49,154 nt of DNA from Nitrospira sp. GTDB lineage: Bacteria > Nitrospirota > Nitrospiria > Nitrospirales > Nitrospiraceae. The stretch is from the NCBI GenBank assembly GCA_018242665.1, contig JAFEBL010000044.1, positions 1 to 49,154 of the forward strand, in the 5' to 3' direction. The translations under genes were made by a program, and so were the position numbers. Positions within the stretch are counted from its first letter, which is position 1; every line of letters begins with the position of its first letter. Below, piece by piece: positions 1 through 9,285 of the stretch. The notes beneath the pieces are model-generated. The model was given only the letters and a program-made list of their open reading frames with translations. It ran no database searches and had not been told where the DNA came from.

Positions 1-80
1 TCGGCGAGGGTCGATTTACCGTGATCGATATGGGCGATGATCGAGAAATTTCGGATGAGACTTTGCAAATCCTGGCTCAT
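1..80 (-). CDS. lepA: Elongation factor 4 (LepA), N-terminal fragment
   Basis: Only the first 26 codons lie in the window; the gene runs leftward off the edge. The translation starts MSQDLQSLIRNF and continues into AHIDHGKST, the P-loop (G1) of the translational GTPases; the IRNFSIIAHIDHGKST context is typical of LepA, the ribosome-bound GTPase that back-translocates or rescues stalled ribosomes. The ATG is at 80-78 and sits about 12 bases downstream of the predicted transcription start, so the leader is very short. Another translational GTPase is possible in principle but the RNF...HIDHGKST start makes LepA the best match. Confidence 0.88.
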   Translation of the reverse strand, partial: MSQDLQSLIRNFSIIAHIDHGKSTLA

Positions 81-98
81 GTTCCCCAAAATCGGTTC

Positions 99-127
99 AT
101 TATAGTGACCGCTTCCCAGGTTGTCAA
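99..127 (-). promoter_or_regulatory. sigma70-type promoter of lepA
   Basis: On the minus strand the -35 hexamer TTGACA (122-127) and the -10 hexamer TATAAT (99-104) are both perfect consensus and are separated by exactly 17 bases. The predicted start is near 92, leaving a leader of about a dozen bases before the lepA ATG. Its -35 box overlaps that of the opposite promoter serving bioA. Confidence 0.75.
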
Positions 128-149
128 AGAAATGGCCCGCCGGTATAAT
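121..149 (+). promoter_or_regulatory. sigma70-type promoter of bioA
   Basis: On the plus strand TTGTCA (121-126) is followed after 17 bases by a perfect TATAAT (144-149). Start predicted near 156, about 68 bases before the bioA ATG. The -35 box shares five bases with the lepA -35 box on the other strand, so two polymerases could not occupy both promoters at once. No biotin operator (BirA/BioR-like dyad) was recognised. Confidence 0.65.
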
Positions 150-223
150 CCGCGCACGGCGCGGCGTTTCACGCATCGGACGCGCTCCTGCCGTGCGGTC
201 CTTGTATCACCCTTCATCATCAC

Positions 224-1606
224 ATGACACGATCATCCACCCGCCCTCCGCTGGCCGCCTGGGATCACGCGTATCTCTGGCACCCTTTCACGCAGATGCA
301 GGAATGGGAGGCCGAGACTCCGCTGATCATTGAAAAGGGCACAGGCTCCTATCTCATCGACACGGAGGGACGGAAGTATCTCGACGGCACTTCCTCGATC
401 TGGGTGAATCTCCACGGGCATCGGCATCCACATCTCGATCGCGCGCTCACGCGGCAACTCCAACAGATTGCGCACTCCACCTTTCTCGGGCTCACGAACT
501 CACCGGCGATCCGGCTGGCCAGAGAACTGATTCGTCTCGCGCCGAAAGGGTTGCGGCGGGTGTTCTACTCCGACAACGGCTCGACAGCGGTCGAGGTGGC
601 GCTCAAGATGGCGGTGCAATACTGGCAGCAGGTCCAGCCCTCGGCAGGACCGAAACAGTCCTTTGCGCATTTGAAATTGGCGTACCACGGCGACACGATC
701 GGAGCCGTCAGTGTGGGCAACATTGAACTGTTCCATGGGCGCTTCAAGCCGCTGCTGTTTCCCACGCATCAGGTCGAGCCGCCGTACTGTTATCGTTGTC
801 CGCTCGGCCGGACGTATCCATCCTGCGACATGGCCTGCATCGATCCGCTCGAAATCTTATTGAAGACCCGGCACCGAGAGTTGGCGGGTGTCATCATCGA
901 ACCGTTGGTGCAGGCCGCCGCGGGGATGATGGTGGCCCCGCCCGGCTATCTGGCCCGCGTGCGCGAGCTCTGCACCAAGTACAAGGTGTTGCTGATCGTC
1001 GACGAAGTGGCAACCGGTTTTGGACGGACGGGCAAGATGTTCGCCTGCCAGCACGAAGGAGTGACGCCGGATCTGATGGCGATCAGCAAGGGGTTGACCG
1101 GCGGGTACATGCCGCTGGCTGCCACGCTGACGACTGAAGACATCTATCGCGCCTTCCTCGGCCGCTACGACGAATGGAAAACGTTCTTCCATGGGCACAG
1201 CTATACGGGTAATCCCCTCGGCTGTGCTCTGGCCCTCGCCAATCTCGAGATCTTCCGCCGCGAACAGACCCTCGCGCAGGTGCGGAAGAAATCGCGCCTG
1301 TTGGCTCGTCTCTTACAACCATTGGCCGAGTTGCCGCATGTGGGTGATATTCGCCAGTGCGGGTTCATGGTCGGCATCGAGTTGGTGCAGGATCGTGACA
1401 GCAAAACCCCCTATCTGCTCGAGCGTCGTATCGGCCATCGCGTGGCGCAGGCCTGCCGACTCCGCGGACTGCTCCTGCGGCCGCTCGGCAACGTCATCGC
1501 GCTGGTCCCTCCCCTATCCATGTCGCCTCGTGAGCTCACGAAGATGGTAGCAATTTTGCACAGTGCCATCCGTGAAACAACCGAACCTCTCCCGGCGTCA
1601 CCGTAG
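224..1606 (+). CDS. bioA: Adenosylmethionine-8-amino-7-oxononanoate aminotransferase (BioA)
   Basis: 460 residues, usual length for BioA. This PLP-dependent class III aminotransferase converts 8-amino-7-oxononanoate (KAPA) to 7,8-diaminopelargonate with S-adenosylmethionine as amino donor, the penultimate branch of biotin synthesis, in the cytoplasm. Seen: the BioA hallmark WHPFTQM near residue 19, [13 protein letters not shown] (PLP phosphate contact), the aspartate region [14 protein letters not shown], and the Schiff-base lysine K289 in ISKGLTGGY. The ATG at 224 follows a clear promoter. The other bio genes are not adjacent, so the pathway is split in this genome. Other class III aminotransferases are less likely given the WHPFTQM start. 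Confidence 0.93.
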   Translation: MTRSSTRPPLAAWDHAYLWHPFTQMQEWEAETPLIIEKGTGSYLIDTEGRKYLDGTSSIWVNLHGHRHPHLDRALTRQLQQIAHSTFLGLTNSPAIRLARELIRLAPKGLRRVFYSDNGSTAVEVALKMAVQYWQQVQPSAGPKQSFAHLKLAYHGDTIGAVSVGNIELFHGRFKPLLFPTHQVEPPYCYRCPLGRTYPSCDMACIDPLEILLKTRHRELAGVIIEPLVQAAAGMMVAPPGYLARVRELCTKYKVLLIVDEVATGFGRTGKMFACQHEGVTPDLMAISKGLTGGYMPLAATLTTEDIYRAFLGRYDEWKTFFHGHSYTGNPLGCALALANLEIFRREQTLAQVRKKSRLLARLLQPLAELPHVGDIRQCGFMVGIELVQDRDSKTPYLLERRIGHRVAQACRLRGLLLRPLGNVIALVPPLSMSPRELTKMVAILHSAIRETTEPLPASP

Positions 1607-1780
1607 AACCACGTGTCATTGCCGCTGATTTCCGTCCATGAGCGACCGGCTTATGCTGTTCAGGCTGGAACAGTCCTCTGACATTTTTGCACAGTACCGT
1701 CGCCGCCCTGGAGGCTGAATATCGAGTGCTAGACTTGATGGCATGCTGTGTGACGCGATGGCTCCGGCGAGCCTTTTGCC
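1607..1780. other. Gap after bioA with a short inverted repeat
   Basis: Untranslated spacer of 174 bases. It contains one perfect six-base inverted repeat, CTGTTC/GAACAG (1656-1673, six-base loop), with a five-T run some 10 bases later; this is too weak to call a terminator. No convincing promoter for the following gene was found. Confidence 0.35.
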
Positions 1781-3007
1781 ATGATGTCCGGTCGGATACT
1801 CGGGGCGTTGCTCCTGCTCCTGACCCTCCCGTTGACGGTGCTGGCGGAAGATCCTCAACAGTCAGACCTCCTGCTCCAGCGCATCCAATTCAGCGATACC
1901 GCGCGTGTCGCCGGAAGCGCAGGTATTCCGTTTTCGATCGCATCGCCGGTGTTGCATACGTCGTTTCAGGCGACGTCCTTTGCGCCGCAGACGACCTCGA
2001 CCAGGCTGAAAGATCTCGTTCCCGATTCCGAACGGCCGCAGACCAAAGGCATCGGCGCCAGTTCGACGTGGATGAAGGGACAGCTGACCGCAGAAGGCGA
2101 AGTGGCAAACAATGCGACCAACGATGCCGGCCTCACTTCGCGCATCGATCAACGTGATGATGGGGCCAAACGCATGGTCCGCATGGCGCTGACCGGCACC
2201 AACGGGCCGGTACGATACGGCATCAACTATCGATCGGCCGGCAAGGCCTTTTTTAACTCACCGGATCAGACCGTGCGGGAAATGTGGGCGGAATGGGGGC
2301 TGGGAATTGCGAAGCTGCGCAGTTCATCGGGCCAGACCTGGAACAATGTGGACTTGGACCCAAGCCGGCCGCGGATTCAGCAGAACGTCAACCGGATCGG
2401 AATTGCCTTGGTCAAGCCGGCCTGGCCGGAACTCAGTCTGACCTATGCACGGAGCGAGCTGGCGAGCAGTTTCACGCCTGCCAGCACGAGTCAGCAACGC
2501 AGTCAAAGTCACAGCATGGAAGCCGCGCTGGCCTATACTGGGTTGGCTTGGAATGCCCGACTCTCATCGAGCTACATTCTGACCAACGACGACATGCGGG
2601 GTGGCGCAGAATCGACGACGTTGGCTCAAACCCTGGTGGCCATCTACCGTCCCATCAACACGCTGACCCTCGCTCCTACCCTCAGCTATCGAATGGAAAC
2701 GCAAAGTTGGTCGGGCGCGAGGATCCAGACCCCGATGGCCTCGGTGTCGCTGCTCTACAAACAAAGCCAGCGGTTGCTGGTCAGTGCCGCAGGCGGATAC
2801 ACGAGCACGAAGTCAAACGATGGATTGATCGGCACGGAAAGTATCGTGGGGCGAGGGATGTGCGCGTTTAGCCTGAATCCGATTTACGGCCACCCTACGA
2901 CGCTCTCGCTGGAAGCGTCCTACACCAACACGACCAACCGGACGGTGGCAGGCGTGGATACCGAAGACCTCTCAGGTCTGGTCCGGTTACTCGTTGCGGC
3001 GCTCTAG
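1781..3007 (+). CDS. Predicted outer-membrane beta-barrel protein, function unknown
   Basis: 408 residues. A signal peptide is clear: two methionines, a basic patch, then a leucine-rich core ending in LTVLAED, so cleavage is likely after LAE or VLA near residue 22. The rest is rich in alternating hydrophobic/polar stretches with many Ser, Thr, Tyr and aromatic residues (for example PELSLTYARSELA and LTLAPTLSYRME), typical of amphipathic beta-strands of a barrel. The protein ends hydrophobically (VRLLVAAL) rather than with the usual terminal Phe. It stands alone, convergent with the membrane-fusion gene next door. No family recognised; export and barrel form are inferred from composition. Confidence 0.65.
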   Translation: MMSGRILGALLLLLTLPLTVLAEDPQQSDLLLQRIQFSDTARVAGSAGIPFSIASPVLHTSFQATSFAPQTTSTRLKDLVPDSERPQTKGIGASSTWMKGQLTAEGEVANNATNDAGLTSRIDQRDDGAKRMVRMALTGTNGPVRYGINYRSAGKAFFNSPDQTVREMWAEWGLGIAKLRSSSGQTWNNVDLDPSRPRIQQNVNRIGIALVKPAWPELSLTYARSELASSFTPASTSQQRSQSHSMEAALAYTGLAWNARLSSSYILTNDDMRGGAESTTLAQTLVAIYRPINTLTLAPTLSYRMETQSWSGARIQTPMASVSLLYKQSQRLLVSAAGGYTSTKSNDGLIGTESIVGRGMCAFSLNPIYGHPTTLSLEASYTNTTNRTVAGVDTEDLSGLVRLLVAAL

Positions 3008-3024
3008 CCAGACGCCCACAACGG

Positions 3025-4173
3025 CTAGGCACCTTCCATTGGCGAGTCCCCCTCCGCGAGATGACTCAACGACGACGGGCTGAGTAGAATGCGCTCCCCC
3101 GTCGTCACGCCCTCGCGAATGATCACTTGGTTGTCGGCAATGCTGTCGATCGTGATGGCACGATCTTCCAAGCGGCCATTCTCGTTCTGCACGACGATCC
3201 ACTGTTTCCCGCTGCGTTCCAACACCGCCTGTTTGGGAATGACGATCTTAGGCCGGATGGTATTGCCCGCGAGGATCAATCGAGCGAACATCTCCGGTTT
3301 CAATCGCCGGTCCTTGTTCGGGACGGTCGCACGGATCTTGATGGTTCTGGTCGCCGGGTCGACGACATCGCCAATGACGGCGATCTTCGCGGGAAATTCG
3401 ATGCCGGGGTAGGCCTCGACTGTCATTACCGTCACCGCTCCGACCCGGATTCCCGAGAGATCATGCTCGTAGACATCCGCCACCACCTGCAATCGATCAA
3501 GATTCGCCACCGTGAACAACGGCGTGTCTGTCCCCGCCCCGACGATTTGTCCCGGCGTCACGGCGCGTTCCACGACCGTGCCCGTCAGCGGACTCCGTAA
3601 CTCGAAGCGGGAAGTAATTTGTTGCTGTGCCAGGGGCTTGCTCAGTTCGGCGGCGGGCACCCGCAGCGACAGCAGCCGCTCCTTCGCTTGCTTGAATTCA
3701 GCCCGTTCGCGATTCAGGTCGTTTTCCGCATGTTCGAGATCTTTGCGGGACATCGCTTGAGCGTCATACAGATCTTTCGTCAATTCAAAGTTCCGCTCGG
3801 CGAGTCCTAACTCCGAAATCTCTGCCACATACGCGGCATAGGCTCGTGCAATGTCGGCGGCATCGATCACCATCAGCACGTCCCCGGCTTTGACGGCCTG
3901 GCCGAGTTTGACCCGCACATCGAGGACCGGTCCCTGGAGGGGAGAGGATATTTTGGAATAGCCATCTTCTGAATAGGTGACGCGGGCCGGCAGGGTCAGG
4001 GCCGGGAGCGAAGACGAGGCGTCAACGAGCATGGTTTCGAGGTCAAGTTGGCGGTGGGCTGCGGCGGGCGGCGTTACGGGTTTCACCGACGGAGCTGGCG
4101 CGTCCGGTTGGGTGCAGGCTGCAAGGGCGAGCCCCGCGAGGAGCGTCGGCAGATGGCGCAAGGGTCGTGTCAT
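3025..4173 (-). CDS. RND-type efflux periplasmic adaptor (membrane-fusion) lipoprotein
   Basis: 382 residues from the ATG at 4173, chosen because GGAG lies four bases upstream and the protein then begins with a lipoprotein signal ending LALAAC (lipid-modified C20); a longer in-frame reading from 4224 would bury this signal. The order is that of HlyD/CusB-type adaptors: a beta-barrel/lipoyl half (VLDVRVKLGQAVKAGDVLM), an alpha-helical hairpin rich in Glu, Arg and Leu, the second lipoyl half (RSPLTGTVVERAVTPGQIV), then barrel and membrane-proximal domains. Such proteins bridge an inner-membrane pump and an outer-membrane channel. Neither partner gene lies beside it: the downstream neighbour is convergent and unrelated, so it is an orphan adaptor here. 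Substrate cannot be told. Confidence 0.85.
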   Translation of the reverse strand: MTRPLRHLPTLLAGLALAACTQPDAPAPSVKPVTPPAAAHRQLDLETMLVDASSSLPALTLPARVTYSEDGYSKISSPLQGPVLDVRVKLGQAVKAGDVLMVIDAADIARAYAAYVAEISELGLAERNFELTKDLYDAQAMSRKDLEHAENDLNRERAEFKQAKERLLSLRVPAAELSKPLAQQQITSRFELRSPLTGTVVERAVTPGQIVGAGTDTPLFTVANLDRLQVVADVYEHDLSGIRVGAVTVMTVEAYPGIEFPAKIAVIGDVVDPATRTIKIRATVPNKDRRLKPEMFARLILAGNTIRPKIVIPKQAVLERSGKQWIVVQNENGRLEDRAITIDSIADNQVIIREGVTTGERILLSPSSLSHLAEGDSPMEGA

Positions 4174-4502
4174 GACACTCCGTGATCCTGTTTGTCTGTA
4201 TCGGTCATTTGCTTGTCGGAACAAAGCGACTCCACCCGCCTATTCGGCCCGGGCCATATCGAAACGTCCTGCCACTCAGGGATGTGATGCTGATGCTCCC
4301 CTAAGGGTTGAAGGTTACGCAGAGATGCCAGCCCCGTCACCCTGTAGGAATGTGGGAGGGCTGTGTCAGACCGAGGGCGCTGCGAGACCCTGATCTGACC
4401 GCTTAACTTATTAAAACATCAGCAAGTTTGGCCTGTCAATTGAGGAGAAGCAGCGGGTGAAACTCAGACTGCCGATGGGGGGTATGAGACGACTGGCATG
4501 GC
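4174..4502. other. Long 5' leader and spacer upstream of the adaptor gene
   Basis: 329 bases without a gene. It holds the adaptor promoter (4410-4439) and, if that promoter is used, a leader of about 230 bases before the ATG. I recognise no riboswitch or operator in the leader. The remaining 60 bases follow the DUF62 stop; no T-run terminator is seen there. Confidence 0.4.
4410..4439 (-). promoter_or_regulatory. sigma70-type promoter of the adaptor gene
   Basis: Minus-strand TTGACA (4434-4439, perfect) and TTTAAT (4410-4415, five of six) spaced by 18 bases, in an AT-rich pocket of otherwise GC-rich DNA. Start predicted near 4402. Confidence 0.55.
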
Positions 4503-5303
4503 CTAACAGAGTTCTATGCGCGTCCCTCGGGACACATTCAACCGGTCGGACGCACGGCCTTCTTTCAGGAACACTTCCACATATCCGTTACTGTTGATGA
4601 GGGCTTGGGGGCTATCGGGTGATCCCTCCGCATAGGTCCGGACCAGTCCGTCGATGGTCATGCCGCCGATTCGTATCAGCGGTTCGGAACGTTTGGACGC
4701 GCCTCGAACTTCACGAATGTGATACGCGGTGAGATTGGAAATGATGTTTCCGAACCGGTCGATGTACGTAATCTCACCTGCCATCACATGTTTATCCCAA
4801 CCCGGATCGCTCAACGGCAGGCGTTCGTAATTCGGGACGAGCCGCCCGAATGAGCCAAGTGGTTGCCCCTTGGACAACCAGGCTGCTGCGGGCGCGAACA
4901 AGTCCCGACCATCAAAGGTGGCGCCATCGGAGTCCAGACGGTACTGCCGGTTTTCAATGTGCCGTACCTCGACGCTGCTTTCCTCCTGACAGACATGAGT
5001 CAAAATTCCGTTGTCGGGCCCGAGAAAACGGTATCGCGACGAGGACACGAGCAGCGGCCGTCGCGTGGTGCCGACGCCCGGGTCGACGACTGCGACATGG
5101 ATCGTGCCCTCAGGAAAATAACGATAGCAGGATTTCAGCAGGTACGCGGCATCCGCGACATCATGCGGCGTGACGTGATGGGTCACATCCACGATCTGCG
5201 CCTGCGGGTTGATGTTGAGGATCACGCCCTTCATGCTCGCCACGAAGTAGTCGCGGTCGCCAAAATCCGTCAACAGTGTGATGAGGGGAATGGTCACCGG
5301 CAT
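4503..5303 (-). CDS. SAM hydrolase/SAM-dependent halogenase family protein (DUF62)
   Basis: 266 residues, the family's usual length. DUF62 proteins split S-adenosylmethionine into adenosine and methionine with water/hydroxide; fluorinase and chlorinase are relatives. Seen: LLTDFGDRDYF at the N-terminus, VVDPGVGTTRR (D74 and R81 of the known Asp-Arg-His triad), GPDNGI, and the C-terminal DRFGNIISNL of the second domain. The third triad residue normally lies in a TFHGRD motif; here the motif reads TFDGRD, so the His is Asp131. It is the last gene of the leftward pyrimidine run, 79 bases after greA. Family assignment is firm; activity is uncertain because of the changed residue. Confidence 0.85.
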   Translation of the reverse strand: MPVTIPLITLLTDFGDRDYFVASMKGVILNINPQAQIVDVTHHVTPHDVADAAYLLKSCYRYFPEGTIHVAVVDPGVGTTRRPLLVSSSRYRFLGPDNGILTHVCQEESSVEVRHIENRQYRLDSDGATFDGRDLFAPAAAWLSKGQPLGSFGRLVPNYERLPLSDPGWDKHVMAGEITYIDRFGNIISNLTAYHIREVRGASKRSEPLIRIGGMTIDGLVRTYAEGSPDSPQALINSNGYVEVFLKEGRASDRLNVSRGTRIELC

Positions 5304-5382
5304 GACTCACGGAAGACCGGGATTCGGACGGGACGCGCCGCCGCCGAAGCGGCGCCTGATGTAGTGCGTTGTGGCATCGTGG

Positions 5383-5859
5383 CTAGATTTCCTCGAAGCG
5401 AATTTCCATGACTTCGTACTCGACGACTTTAGCCGGAGTCGTCACTTCCACCATATCCCCGACTCGTTTACCGATCAGGGCCCGGCCGACAGGCGACTGC
5501 ACTGAAATTTTGGAAAACTTCAGGTCCGCCTCATCCTGACCCACGAGGGTATATTGTTTCTTTGCCTGCGCCTCCTGTTCGATCAAGACCACGGTGGCGC
5601 CGAAGACCACAGTCTCACTGGTTCGACCGGCGATATCGATAATCCGGCAGTCGGCCAGCTTGCCCTTTAGCTCGGCCAAGCGTGCCTCGATGAATCCTTG
5701 GCGTTCTTTCGCGGCATCGTATTCGGCGTTTTCGCTCAGATCGCCGTGCGCGCGGGCCTCTGCGATCGCTTCGATGACCCGCGGCCGCTCCACCTTGTGC
5801 AGCCGGTCCAGCTCGGCCTTCAGCGCTTCATATCCTTTTCTCGTGATCGGTGTCGGCAT
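5383..5859 (-). CDS. greA: Transcription elongation factor GreA
   Basis: 158 residues, standard for GreA. It binds the RNA polymerase secondary channel and stimulates cleavage of the backtracked transcript end. The start MPTPITRKGYEAL is the classic Gre N-terminus; the antiparallel coiled coil carries the catalytic acidic tip in HGDLSENAEYDAAKE, and the C-terminal FKBP-like domain contains SPVGRALIGKRVGD. The ATG at 5859 has GGGGGAAAG just upstream; the frame stays open further upstream but those residues do not resemble the family. It follows carB after 135 bases that contain two strong hairpins. Confidence 0.95.
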   Translation of the reverse strand: MPTPITRKGYEALKAELDRLHKVERPRVIEAIAEARAHGDLSENAEYDAAKERQGFIEARLAELKGKLADCRIIDIAGRTSETVVFGATVVLIEQEAQAKKQYTLVGQDEADLKFSKISVQSPVGRALIGKRVGDMVEVTTPAKVVEYEVMEIRFEEI

Positions 5860-5892
5860 ATCTTTCCCCCGATGACCATTGAAACCGGTGCC

Positions 5893-5926
5893 TGAACTGC
5901 AAGTCTGTTTCCCGACTTGCACTCAG
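5893..5926 (-). repeat. Inverted repeat upstream of greA
   Basis: A perfect eight-base arm pair, TGCAAGTC (5898-5905) and GACTTGCA (5914-5921), with an eight-base loop; the stem can be continued outward by CTGA/TCAG across a small asymmetric bulge. It would form a stable RNA hairpin about 35-40 bases before the greA ATG. No T-run follows, so it is more likely a processing or regulatory structure than a terminator. Confidence 0.55.
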
Positions 5927-5966
5927 GCTGGACCTCATTCTGCCGGAGGCCGTTCCGGTGCCTCTT

Positions 5967-5990
5967 AACGCGCCCCTGCGGGGCCGCGTT
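5967..5990 (-). repeat. GC-rich hairpin just after carB
   Basis: Ten base pairs (AACGCG-CCCC against GGGG-CGCGTT) with a three-base loop and a single bulged base, beginning about five bases after the carB stop. It lacks a T-run, so it may protect the carB transcript end or slow polymerase rather than terminate by itself. Confidence 0.5.
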
Positions 5991-5994
5991 CTGC

Positions 5995-8900
5995 CTAGTT
6001 GATCCGGTGATACTCCTGCAAGGCTCGAATGGCAAGCCCCTTTTTGAGCAACGCTTCGATTCCCATGACGGCAGCCAGGGCGCCGCGCATCGTCGTATAG
6101 TACGGCACGCCTTTATGCAAGGCCTCGCGCCGGATGGAAAGCGAGTCGGTTTGCGCGGACGCCGTGCGTACGGTATTGACGACCAGGGCCACCTCACCGT
6201 TCTTGATATGGTCGACGATATGGGGCCGCCCCTCTTGCACCTTGTTCACGACATCCACCTGCATGCCCTGCTCGGTCAGATACGCGGCGGTTCCCGAGGT
6301 GGCGGTGATCCGGAAACCCAGCGCGACGAGCCGTTGTGCGACGTCGCAGGCCCCGGCGCGGTCTTCACTTTTGACGCTGAGAAACGCGGTGCCGGATGTG
6401 GGCAGGATGGCGCCGGCGCCGGCCTGTGACTTGACGAACGCCCAGCCGAAGTCGCTGTCGATGCCCATGACCTCTCCAGTGGACTTCATCTCCGGACCGA
6501 GGAGGACGTCGACCCCGGCGAACTTCGTGAACGGAAATACCGCTTCCTTGACCGAGAGATGCGCCGGGGTCGGCGCAGTCGTGAAATTCAATTGTTGGAG
6601 AGACTTGCCCACCATGACTTTCATCGCGAGTTTAGCCAGCGGAACGCCGATGGCCTTGCTGACGAACGGCACGGTGCGCGAGCCGCGCGGATTGACCTCC
6701 AAGACGTAGATGGTCTGGTCCTTGACGGCGAACTGTGCGTTCATGAGGCCGATCACACCGAGCTCCAAGGCCAGCGCCGTCATCTGCCGGCGAATTTCCT
6801 CGATCGTCGCGGAATCGAGCGTGTAGGGCGGCAAGGAGCAAGCCGAATCACCCGAGTGCACCCCCGCCTCCTCGATATGTTCCATGATGCCTGCGACGAC
6901 CACGGTCTTGCCGTCGGAAATGGCGTCGGCATCGACTTCGATGGCGTCGCGTAAATACTTATCGATCAACACCGGATGTTGCGCCGAGGCCTTGACCGCG
7001 GAGTTCATGTACTGAAGCAAGCCGGCTTCGTCGTAGACGATCTGCATCGAGCGACCGCCGAGGACGTACGAAGGCCGCACCATCACCGGATAGGTAATGG
7101 CGGCGGCGATCTTCAACGCCTCATCGACGGAATGCGCCATGCCGCTTTCCGCCTGGCGCAAACCGAGCTTGTCGAGCAGCTCGCGGAAGCGCGCGCGATC
7201 TTCCGCGCGATCGATGGCATCCGGGCTGGTCCCTAAAATGTTGACGCCTGCGCGAGACAGGGAGAGGGCAAGCTTCAACGGCGTCTGTCCGCCGAATTGC
7301 AGCACCACGCCCATGGGCTGCTCGCGCTCCACGATATTCAGGACATCCTCTTCCGTGAGCGGCTCGAAGTAGAGCCGGTCGGAGGTGTCGTAATCCGTGC
7401 TGACCGTTTCAGGGTTGCAATTGACCATGATAGTTTCGATCTGTTCCTCGCGCAACGCCATGGCGGCATGGACGCAGCAATAGTCGAACTCAATCCCCTG
7501 CCCGATCCGGTTTGGCCCGCCGCCGAGGATCACCACCTTTTTCTTGTGAGTCGGCCTGGCCTCGCATTCCTGCTCATAGGTCGAGTAGAGGTACGGTGTG
7601 TGCGCTTCGAACTCCGCCGCGCAGGTATCCACACGTTTGTACGTCACGCTGCGTGGCGAGGCGCCTTTGCCCAAGGCCGCTCGCCAGCCTCGGACGGTGT
7701 TCTGTGAGACGCCGAGGAGTTGTGCCAGCCGTTCGTCGGCGAACCCCAACTGTTTGGCTGCTAACAGAAGCTCCCGCCGGAGTCCGGCTGCGCCAAGGTT
7801 CGCGCGCTCGGCGACGAGCTTCTGCTCAAACTCGATGATCTCCCGAATTTGATCAAGGAACCAGGGATCGATCTTGGTCAGGGCAAACAACTCCTGATTC
7901 GGCATGCCGAGCCGCATGCCGTCGGCCAGGCGCCACAGCCGATCCGGGAGTGGTGTGCGCACGGCCTTGCGGACCTGCTCCGCCGCTTCTTCCCGATCGA
8001 GCGACGGCGGCACCCCGAGATCCAACCCCATCTTGGAACTGAAACCGAACTGATCCACCTCCATCGACCGGATCGCCTTCTGCAGCGATTCCTTGAACGT
8101 GCGGCCGATCGCCATGACTTCGCCGACTGATTTCATTTGCGTCGTCAGGGTCGGATCGGCGCCGGGAAATTTCTGAAACGCGAAGCGCGGAATTTTCACC
8201 ACGACGTAATCAATCGTCGGCTCGAAGGACGCCTTCGTGACTCCCGTGATGTCGTTCGTAATCTCATCCAGTGTATAGCCGACGGCCAGCTTGGCGGCGA
8301 TTTTCGCGATGGGAAAGCCGGTCGCTTTCGAGGCCAGGGCCGAACTGCGGGAGACGCGCGGGTTCATTTCGATGACGACCATCTCGCCATTGGCCGGGTT
8401 CATGCCGAACTGAATGTTCGACCCGCCGGTATCGACGCCGATCTCCCGGATGATGCGCACCGCCGCGTCGCGCATCAGTTGATATTCCTTATCGGTGAGG
8501 GTCAGCGCCGGTGCCACGGTGATGCTGTCGCCGGTGTGCACCCCCATGGGGTCGAGATTCTCGATCGGGCAGATGATGACCACATTGTCTTTCAGGTCAC
8601 GCATCACTTCGAGTTCGAATTCTTTCCAGCCGATGACGGACTGTTCGATGAGTACCTGGCGGACCGGGCTCATGGACAGGCCCCACTCCACCTGCGTGCG
8701 GAATTCCTCGATGTTGTAGGCGATGTTGCCTCCGGTTCCGCCCATCGTAAACGAGGGACGGACGATCGCCGGGAAACGAATTCGTTCCAGCTCGCGTTCG
8801 GCTTCCGCGAGCGAGGTGGCGACGCCGCTGTCCGGCACGCGTAGGCCGATTTTCCACATGGCTTGGCGGAACGCATCGCGGTCTTCAGCCTTGTGAATGG

Positions 8901-9264
8901 CCTCGATCGACGCGCCGATGAGCTTCACCCCGAATTTTTCCAGCACGCCACGCTTCGCCAATCCGATCGCCGTATTCAAGGCGGTCTGGCCGCCCATAGT
9001 CGGCAGGAGCGCGTCGGGCCGCTCGCACTCGATGACTTTTTCGACCGCGTCGAGGGTGATTGGTTCAATGTAAGTCCGGTCGGCGAAATCCGGGTCCGTC
9101 ATGATCGTGGCAGGATTGCTGTTGATCAGGATGACGCGGTAGCCCTCTTCCTTGAGGGCTTTGCAGGCCTGCGTGCCGGAATAGTCGAACTCACAGGCTT
9201 GCCCGATGACGATGGGGCCGGAACCGATCAGGAGAATGGAGCGAATGTCTGTCCGTCGTGGCAC
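5995..9264 (-). CDS. carB: Carbamoyl-phosphate synthase large subunit (CarB)
   Basis: 1089 residues, full length. With CarA it makes carbamoyl phosphate from bicarbonate, ammonia (from glutamine) and two ATP, feeding pyrimidine and arginine synthesis. Two homologous synthetase halves are visible: the first begins [19 protein letters not shown] and has the ATP-grasp region to about residue 400; an oligomerisation domain follows (about 410-550, ending [13 protein letters not shown]); the second half begins [19 protein letters not shown]; a C-terminal MGS-like allosteric domain (about 940-1080) is the usual site of UMP/ornithine control. carA lies upstream on the same strand but is separated by two membrane-linked protease genes. 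The ATG at 9264 is 21 bases after the M48 stop. Confidence 0.97.
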   Translation of the reverse strand: MPRRTDIRSILLIGSGPIVIGQACEFDYSGTQACKALKEEGYRVILINSNPATIMTDPDFADRTYIEPITLDAVEKVIECERPDALLPTMGGQTALNTAIGLAKRGVLEKFGVKLIGASIEAIHKAEDRDAFRQAMWKIGLRVPDSGVATSLAEAERELERIRFPAIVRPSFTMGGTGGNIAYNIEEFRTQVEWGLSMSPVRQVLIEQSVIGWKEFELEVMRDLKDNVVIICPIENLDPMGVHTGDSITVAPALTLTDKEYQLMRDAAVRIIREIGVDTGGSNIQFGMNPANGEMVVIEMNPRVSRSSALASKATGFPIAKIAAKLAVGYTLDEITNDITGVTKASFEPTIDYVVVKIPRFAFQKFPGADPTLTTQMKSVGEVMAIGRTFKESLQKAIRSMEVDQFGFSSKMGLDLGVPPSLDREEAAEQVRKAVRTPLPDRLWRLADGMRLGMPNQELFALTKIDPWFLDQIREIIEFEQKLVAERANLGAAGLRRELLLAAKQLGFADERLAQLLGVSQNTVRGWRAALGKGASPRSVTYKRVDTCAAEFEAHTPYLYSTYEQECEARPTHKKKVVILGGGPNRIGQGIEFDYCCVHAAMALREEQIETIMVNCNPETVSTDYDTSDRLYFEPLTEEDVLNIVEREQPMGVVLQFGGQTPLKLALSLSRAGVNILGTSPDAIDRAEDRARFRELLDKLGLRQAESGMAHSVDEALKIAAAITYPVMVRPSYVLGGRSMQIVYDEAGLLQYMNSAVKASAQHPVLIDKYLRDAIEVDADAISDGKTVVVAGIMEHIEEAGVHSGDSACSLPPYTLDSATIEEIRRQMTALALELGVIGLMNAQFAVKDQTIYVLEVNPRGSRTVPFVSKAIGVPLAKLAMKVMVGKSLQQLNFTTAPTPAHLSVKEAVFPFTKFAGVDVLLGPEMKSTGEVMGIDSDFGWAFVKSQAGAGAILPTSGTAFLSVKSEDRAGACDVAQRLVALGFRITATSGTAAYLTEQGMQVDVVNKVQEGRPHIVDHIKNGEVALVVNTVRTASAQTDSLSIRREALHKGVPYYTTMRGALAAVMGIEALLKKGLAIRALQEYHRIN

Positions 9265-9285
9265 AATTGACCTCGAATCAAGAAG

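Noticed and set aside
1656..1673. CTGTTC/GAACAG dyad as a LexA-like SOS box
   Set aside because: The gap between CTGT and ACAG is ten bases instead of eight, and the neighbouring genes are not SOS-related.
4225..4400. Riboswitch in the long leader of the adaptor gene
   Set aside because: No conserved box of a known class (cobalamin, TPP, SAM, FMN) could be found by eye.
7700..7800. Helix-turn-helix-like stretch inside CarB
   Set aside because: This is the normal oligomerisation domain of the synthetase, where a [13 protein letters not shown] segment is usual; not a fused regulator.
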